Source of the DNA: Sesamum alatum
Lineage: Eukaryota > Streptophyta > Magnoliopsida > Lamiales > Pedaliaceae
DNA length: 64,000 nucleotides
NCBI GenBank assembly: GCA_034509735.1
Contig: JACGWO010000007.1
Location: forward strand, 19,744,046 to 19,808,045
Reading direction: 5' to 3'
This document shows, in pieces, positions 58,014 to 64,000 of this stretch. Position numbers and translations under genes: made by a program. Position 1 is the first letter of the stretch. The number at the start of each line of letters is the position of its first letter. The notes under the pieces are model-generated. The model did not search any database. It saw only the letters and a program-made list of their open reading frames with translations, and was not told where the DNA came from.

Positions 58014-59033
58014 ATGGCGAGTGAGTCTGCTGCTACCAATCCAGCTATGGCAACTGGATTTCCTGCTGCTAATCCGGCTACTATGGTTGTCCAACCACAT
58101 GTGCCACAATCGATTGCTGCCCAAGGAGAAAGGCCGGAGAAATTCTCAGGTAATGACTTTAAGAGATGGCATCAAAAGATGTTGTTCTATCTCACTACGT
58201 TGAACCTAACGAGGTTCTTAAGTGAGGAAGCCCCCGTTGTTTCTGAGGAGGAGAATGATACCCAACAAAGGGTTGCTTTTGATGCATGGGGTCATGGGGA
58301 TTTTCTATGCAGAAATTATATCCTCAATGGCTTGAGCGATACTTTATACAACGTGTATAGCTCAGCCAAGACTGCAAAAACCCTTTGGGAATCCTTGGAA
58401 AAGAAATACCGAACGGAGGATGCCGGCTTGAAGAAATTCATAGTCGGCAAGTTCTTGGAATTCAAAATGGTGGATTCCAAAACGGTAATGAGCCAAGTCC
58501 AAGAATTCCAAATGATCTTGCATGATCTACATGCGGAAGGAATGAGGCTCAGTGAATCCTTCCAAGTAGTTGCTATGATTGAAAAGCTACCTCCGCTATG
58601 GAAGGAATTCAAAAATTACTTGAAGCACAAGCGGAAGGAAATGGGGCTTGAGGATTTGATTGTCAGACTGAGGATAGAAGAAGACAATCGATTGTCTGAA
58701 GTGAAATCTAAAAGGCTACCAATTAAGGCCAAGGCAAATTTGATGGAATCAAATGGAAATGCTAGCAACAAACGAAAGCGCGCTGATTATAAGTCGAAAA
58801 GGGGGAAGGCCAAAATGATAAAAGGAAATTGCTACAACTGTGGCAAACCTAATCATATGGCTAAGGTAGAAGTACCAAAGCCTAAACAAGTAAAAATAGG
58901 CCCAAAGACCGTTGAATGCATATTCATTGGATATGCAAATAACAGTAGTGCATATCGCTTTCTAGTGCACAAGTCAACGATCCTTGATATACATGAAAAT
59001 ACAATCATTGAATCAAGGAATGGTGTTTTTTGA
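58014..59033 (+). pseudogene. Element 5 gag fused to integrase C-terminal tail
   Basis: ATG at 58014 is the first ATG of the internal region, just 31 bp after the LTR. The product would be 339 residues. Residues about 45-235 are copia Gag (PEKFSGNDFKRWHQKMLFYL, later LPPLWKEFKNYL), followed by a basic region with KRKRADYKSKRGK. Zinc knuckle CYNCGKPNHMAK starts at residue 273, but the final cysteine is missing. At about 58864 the frame passes straight into VPKPKQVKIGPKTVECIFIG, the integrase C-terminal region. Protease, pre-integrase and the DDE core are deleted. The shared 'ggctaag' text at such junctions in related elements would fit a microhomology deletion (inference). TGA at 59031 ends it by frameshift. 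Confidence 0.9.
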
Positions 59034-59035
59034 AA

Positions 59036-60740
59036 ATATCTTTCCTTCAATGAGAGGAAAGAAGAAGAGAGTTCTAGGAAAAGAACCTATGAAGATGCAA
59101 ATGGTGATCTTCAAAAGGATGAAGAACCTAGACGCAGCAAGAGGGCTAAAATAGCCAAATCATTTGGTCCCGATTTTTTAACTTATTTGTTAGAAAATGA
59201 ACCAAAGACAATCAATGAGGCATTGTCAAGTCCAGAAGCACCATTCTGGAAAGAGGCTATCAACAATGAAATTGAATCCATTATGCAAAACCATACTTGG
59301 GAGTTGGTGGATCTCCCTCCTGGTTGCAAACCGTTAGGATGTAAATGGATTCTAAAAAGGAAGTACAAGGCTGATGGATCTATAGATAAATACAAAGCAA
59401 GGTTGGTAGCTAAAGGATTCAAACAAAAAGAAGGCCTTGACTTCTTTGATACATATTCACCAGTTACTAGAATGACGTCAATTCGAGTGCTTATAGCTAT
59501 TGCTGCACTGTATGATTTGGAAATACATCAAATGGATGTTAAAACGGCATTCTTGAATGACGAATTAGATGAAGAGATCTACATGGAACAACCTGAAGGG
59601 TTTGTCGTTCCTGGCCAAGAGAAGAAGGTCTGTAGACTCGTCAAATCATTGTATGGGCTTAAACAAGCTCCTAAGCAATGGCATGAAAAATTTGACCAAA
59701 CGATGTTGTCAAATGGTTTCAAAATCAACGAGTGTGATAAATGTGTATATGTGAAAAGCACTCACAACTCCTTTATCATAGTATGTCTATATGTAGATGA
59801 CATGTTGATAATGGGAAGTAGTCGTGACATCATTTTGACTACCAAAGGAATGTTAACAAAATATTTTGATATGAAAGACATGGGTTTAGCAGACGTGATA
59901 CTAGGGATTAAGATCTCTAAAACGTCTGACGGACTGGTCTTATCACAGTCTCATTATATAGAGACTGTGCTTAGAAAGTTCAAGGCTTACGACGGTCCAC
60001 CTGCTAAGACTCCTGTAGATCTAAGTCTACACTTAGCCAAGAACAAAGGTGAACCCGAATGTCAAGTTGAATACTCAAGAATAATTGGTAGTTTGATGTA
60101 TATCATGAATTGCACTCGTCCTGATATTGCGCACTCAGTAAACAAACTGAGTAGATTTACGAGTAACCCTAACAAAGGTCATTGGAAGGGGTTAATTAGG
60201 GTCCTTCGATACCTAAAATACACTTCCAAGTATGGGCTACATTATACGAGATATCCAGCGGTGTTGGAAGGATATAGTGATGCCAATTGGATATCCGATA
60301 CTAAAGATACTAAGTCCACAAGTGGCTATGTATTCACCATTGGAGGTGGTGCAGTGTCTTGGAAGTCCTCAAAACAAACGTGTATAGCTCGTTCCACAAT
60401 GGATTCTGAGTTTATCGCTTTAGATAAAGCTGGAGAAGAAGCGGAATAGCTTCGTAATTTCTTGGAGGACATTCCTTGTTGGACTAAACCAGTGACTGCA
60501 ATTGTGATACATTGTGATAATCAGTCGGCCATTGGAAGGGCACAAAGCAGTATGTATAATGGTAAGTCTAGACATATACGTCGAAGACATAATACTATAA
60601 GACAGTTGATCTCTAATGGAATCATATCTATTGACTATGTAAAGTCAAAGGATAATTTAGCGGATCCATTAACGAAAGGCCTTTCTCCTGATCAAGTATA
60701 CTGTTCGTCGAGGGGAATGGGATTAAAACCCGTCAATTAA
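59036..60740 (+). pseudogene. Element 5 reverse transcriptase and RNase H, one stop codon
   Basis: From about 59060 a frame reads FNERKEE...[18 protein letters not shown], the linker ahead of RT. RT is full length: [58 protein letters not shown], and the catalytic YVDD at 59790-59801. RNase H follows: [31 protein letters not shown], then TAG (60447-60449) where TGG for tryptophan is expected. The same frame resumes LRNFLEDIPCW...HCDNQSAI, IRRRHNTIRQLI and DNLADPLTKGL to about 60740. Apart from frameshifts near 59030-59060 and this stop the domains look intact. It copied element RNA into DNA when functional. Confidence 0.92.
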
Positions 60741-61254
60741 ATCTTTATAGCGGTAACCCAACCTTGTTGACTGGAGATCCCAAGATCTTGGTTCAATGGG
60801 ACAACTAAGTTATAAAGATTGTGGAAAGCACTTGGAGTTTTACTCCTTCCCATTCCTATGACAAAAGTGCTGTCAGTAAAGGGTAAAGGTTAAGCTATAA
60901 GCTTTTAATGATTCCTATTTTAAGTCAAGAATATTATAGGAGATCACCTATATAAGTGTGAAGACGGGCCGCTTCAAATGTAAAACACTTATGAATCCAA
61001 GATGGAGTCCAGGGCCAAAACGGACTCAACCGTGAGAACCAAAGATATTAGAGAAGGCATTGTGGGGGTACTATTTCTTGGTTTACACCAACGGCTGAAC
61101 AGTTCAAGACATCATGTTCACTGATTAGCCTAGCAAATCCGATGGTATTCTCCTAAGGAAGGTTCAAAGCCACCAACTACCTATCCTGATGCAATGACTT
61201 CTCGGTTGAAACTCTCTTGAGTGTCTGCATGCTCATATGCATTAATTTTCATTC

Positions 61255-61265
61255 ATGTGGGGGAT
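61255..61265 (+). other. Polypurine tract of element 5
   Basis: The purine-rich GTGGGGGAT lies immediately before TGTTGGAAAATGG of the 3' LTR. About 510 bp of untranslated sequence separates it from the end of RNase H. Confidence 0.85.
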
Positions 61266-63994
61266 TGTTGGAAAATGGTGAATGATAAATTAAAGGATAA
61301 ATCGTGACAAGTGATTGGTTACGATGTGTGACACATAACGAGCTCGTGACAGCTCGTGACACGTAGATGATGGTTGATGGGCCCCAATCATCATCCGGTC
61401 GTGTCTGATCAACCTAATGGGTGTATCCTTTGATTGAAATGATATGTCCATTGGGTGAAACCCTTTGGATGAAATGACGTGTCCATTTGTGTGAAATGGT
61501 ATGTCCTTTGGATGAAAGGATGCATCCATTTGAGTTAAATGGTATGTCCTTTGGATGAAAGGATGCATCCATTTGAGTTAAATGGTATGTCCTTTGTGTG
61601 AAATGATGCATCCATTCGGTTGAAAGGTCATAACTTTTCAAAGGCATCTTTTCTGATTGGACATATCCATACGAAACACCTTTCCAACTCCTATAAATAG
61701 ATCTCCCATTTTCATTTCATGGCATTCAAGCATTCAACTATTCATAGCATTCTTAAGCATACAAAGCATTTTAGAGTTTAGCAAGAGAGTTTCATGAAAG
61801 ATTATGTGGATCGTCCCGGGAAAAGCGCGAATGCGGAAGCGCGGTATAATTAAAAATTAAAACGGAATTTAAACATGCTTTTAAATTAAAAAACACGTTT
61901 CAAAGGGTGTGCCTTTGAAATTTTCCCGGGCATTCGGTGTATCTCATGAACGTATAACATAAAATAAATCATGGAGGCCATAGGGTTGAAAATTAAAGAG
62001 GGACGAAAATTTAAAACGAGACCTACCCGTTGTCGTTTTCGTCTTCAACGGCTACACGCGTTGTTCCCCGTTTTGCACCAAGATCCCGTCTTTGAGACCC
62101 TCTAATTCGTGACACACGATCCACCCACGTATCTTGCACGTCGTGCTAGCAACGAACAAGTGTATAATTTTGGAGTGGATGAATCAATAACACATTATCA
62201 ATTAATGGTATTGATTCATCAAGATTCTAATGTTCCAAGAACAAAAGAATCAAGAAAACTATTTTCTTGAGAGAGAGAGAGGGCGGACGAGAGAGATGGG
62301 AGAGAGAGAGAAACCGTGTGTGTGTGTTGTGTGTGTGTGTTGGAGTTTCATCATCATGTAAATTGTAGGATGCTAGGGGTTTATATAGAAGAGGAGTTTA
62401 ATCCTCTTTAAACTCCTCTTTTAAGAACTCTAATTTGATTAGGATTTTGACCTAGTCAAAGTCCTAGTCAAACTAATGTTTTGACCTAGTCAAAACGATC
62501 CTAGCCATCCATCTCTCCCATTAATCTCAACCGTTGATTTAATTTAATTTAATGGAAATATTTAAAACCTATTTAAATATTTCCAAGAGGCTAAAATAAA
62601 TATAAATATTATTTAAGCCCATTAAATAAATCCCTTTGATAAATCCATTTTATCAATTTAATTCCTTCTATCAAATAGAAAGAATTATTTCTCCAAGAAA
62701 AATAAAGGTCCCGATTAAATCTAATTTAATCATTCCTTCACTCCAATATTTAATTCCAAATTAAATATTTAATTGTGTGTGGATAGTGTGTGACTCTTTA
62801 GGTTCACCATTCAGCTAGACTTGGTCGGATTCCTAGAATCCGTCCGTTACCATGGGTGGCCATCTAGCAACGGTCCATGGCACTAGAGACTAGGTGAAAT
62901 ATTCAGGGATGAACATTTAGGCTCTAACAGTACGCTTGTCCTTCTGTCTTCGGTCTCATCACTTAGTGTCTAGGGCACGGATAACGCAGGTACCCATCTT
63001 GGACCTAAGTGTCGGTCTGTCCTCACTAAACGCCGCAAGGGAAACCTTCCCTTCTGTTCAGTCACTGTGGCCACAGTTTTAGGGACAAGACCTAGAGCAT
63101 ACATGAGACTCAACTGTCAAAACCTATTGACAGGAGACAGATCCTTTCTTGGAAACTACTGTCACTTTGCACACCAGGACTGCACTAGACATGGCTTATG
63201 ACTACCAAAGAGAATTCTGGCAATCTCTCACCATATCTAAGATACAGTTCTGATGTACAGGTAAACTCAGTAATTCCTCAAGTCAAAGGACTTGACCTGT
63301 ACCGTTGGAACCGGGAATACTCGTCATACCTTGCAGACCATACTCAAGGTCCTCCGTAAGACGGTTCCCACGAGTCACCTCAGTCAGCTGCGTCCTAGCA
63401 GGCTAACCCACTAACACTGCTTAGACGATCCTCGTCACCCGTCGATGAAACATGACAGCAGATGCTTAGTGCAAGTCTCAAATGGAATCCCGGTACCCAT
63501 TTTCGGGATTCCTTGACTTGGAGATTTCCGGACTGATTCGGGAAGACTGATTTCATGGACCTACCTCCAAGCGTAGTCCCAGTCCCCGAAATCGAATCTC
63601 AGTCCGTGGGCTCTGTTTGCGTAGTGAACAGATATGGAAAAATAGGTGCAAGTGAACACAAACAAAGTAATGCCAAATGAAAATTTACTTCTTTATTCAT
63701 TAATGATTTATCAAAACACCTATAATTGTCTAGACATAGGTTACATATACCCGCCAAAATTGGCTTTACATGGTCACCTATTCTAACATTTCAAGATATC
63801 GTTTGGTTCGCCGTTTCTTAAAATTTGCAGTGCTGCTACTTTGAGATATAAAGTCGTTGTATCTTGGGAGACAAATTGCCAATTCCGTGAGCACCAGAGC
63901 GGGGCAATAATTGTCTTAAAGATAAAGAGTCTAACTCTTGCCTCGACTTTGTAATACACAATTTCCCGCACTATCTAACTCATTCATTCCTACA
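61266..63994 (+). repeat. 3' LTR of element 5, interrupted
   Basis: Present as 61266-61794 and 63794-63994, with a solo LTR plus its TSD between. It ends ATTCCTACA at 63994 and GTAGT follows. TATA box 61692-61699; 43-bp repeats near 61498-61600. Confidence 0.95.
61795..63788 (-). repeat. Solo LTR, subfamily B, in 3' LTR of element 5
   Basis: 1,994 bp, (in +) TGAAAGATTATGTGG to CCTATTCTAACA. The perfect TSD TTTCA lies at 61790-61794 and 63789-63793. It inserted after element 5, which itself has about 1% LTR divergence, so B-type elements were active recently and one has already collapsed to a solo LTR. Confidence 0.96.
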
Positions 63995-64000
63995 GTAGTT

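Larger units (their letters stand above)
57253..63994 (+). mobile_element. Copia LTR retrotransposon, element 5 (deletion derivative)
   Basis: A different copia family from the main pile. 5' LTR 57253-57982, internal region 57983-61265, 3' LTR 61266-63994 with a B-type solo LTR inside. The perfect TSD GTAGT lies at 57248-57252 and 63995-63999. The internal region has gag, a short integrase tail, RT and RNase H, but protease and the integrase core are absent. No tRNA-iMet primer site follows the 5' LTR and I do not recognise the primer. The two 730-bp LTRs differ at about nine positions by eye (about 1%), so it is young. Confidence 0.95.

Noticed and set aside
1..64000. tRNA or rRNA genes, CRISPR arrays, bacterial operon signals
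   Set aside because: None seen. The only tRNA-related sequences are the 12-bp primer binding sites, and the repeats are LTRs of a plant genome.

Overview
This window is plant nuclear DNA, very probably from a eudicot. No intact host gene was found. Bases 1 to 48179 are one continuous pile of Ty1/copia long terminal repeat (LTR) retrotransposons inserted into each other. Bases 48180 to 57252 are AT-rich intergenic DNA with a decayed LINE and two or three small DNA transposons. Bases 57253 to 63994 hold a second, unrelated copia element. I cannot name the species.

Almost all LTRs in the pile belong to one extended family. They begin TGTTAGAATAGGTGACC and are about 2.0 to 2.25 kb long. I sort them into subfamilies A (element 1 and the solo LTR at 4333), B (12250, 13709, 21436, 40970, 61795), C (10775, 18162, 33878) and D (elements 2, 3 and 4). 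LTR ends were fixed by TG...CA termini and 5-bp target-site duplications (TSDs), most of them perfect.

Nesting order from outside in: (0) LTR E, of which only 47676-48179 is in view, adjoins ordinary DNA. (1) Element 4 (+) sits in it, with its pol end and 3' LTR at 45409-47675. (2) LTR D (+, 43843-45408) sits in the pol end of element 4. (3) Element 3 (-, 16551-43842 in view) sits in LTR D. (4) Element 3 carries C-type LTRs at 10775, 18162 and 33878, B-type solo LTRs at 21436 and 40970, a PIF/Harbinger-like element at 39320 and complete element 2 (-, 23430-33348). (5) Element 1 (+, 1-10774, left end outside the window) and a B-type solo LTR (+, 12250-16227) sit in the leftmost C-type LTR. (6) Solo LTRs at 4333-6567 and 13709-15696 sit inside those. 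The left halves of most outer layers lie beyond base 1, so several expected TSD partners are predictions.

The coding regions (gag, protease, integrase, reverse transcriptase, RNase H) are recognisable but broken in every element, so none looks autonomous. Element 3 contains a tandem duplication of its RT-integrase-zinc-knuckle block. LTR flanks show this arose by unequal recombination between two LTRs nested in the same host element. Element 5 (57253-63994) has nearly identical LTRs but lacks protease and the integrase core.

The most interesting non-coding signals are: a hairpin near the 3' end of the LTRs whose stem covaries between subfamilies while its loop stays NACAC; a plastid-derived insertion (ndhJ fragment plus a group II intron domain-V-like hairpin) exactly in the loop of one such hairpin; very GC-rich islands in the untranslated leaders; a pair of palindromes upstream of gag; and a U3 block kept in all 15 LTRs that cover it.
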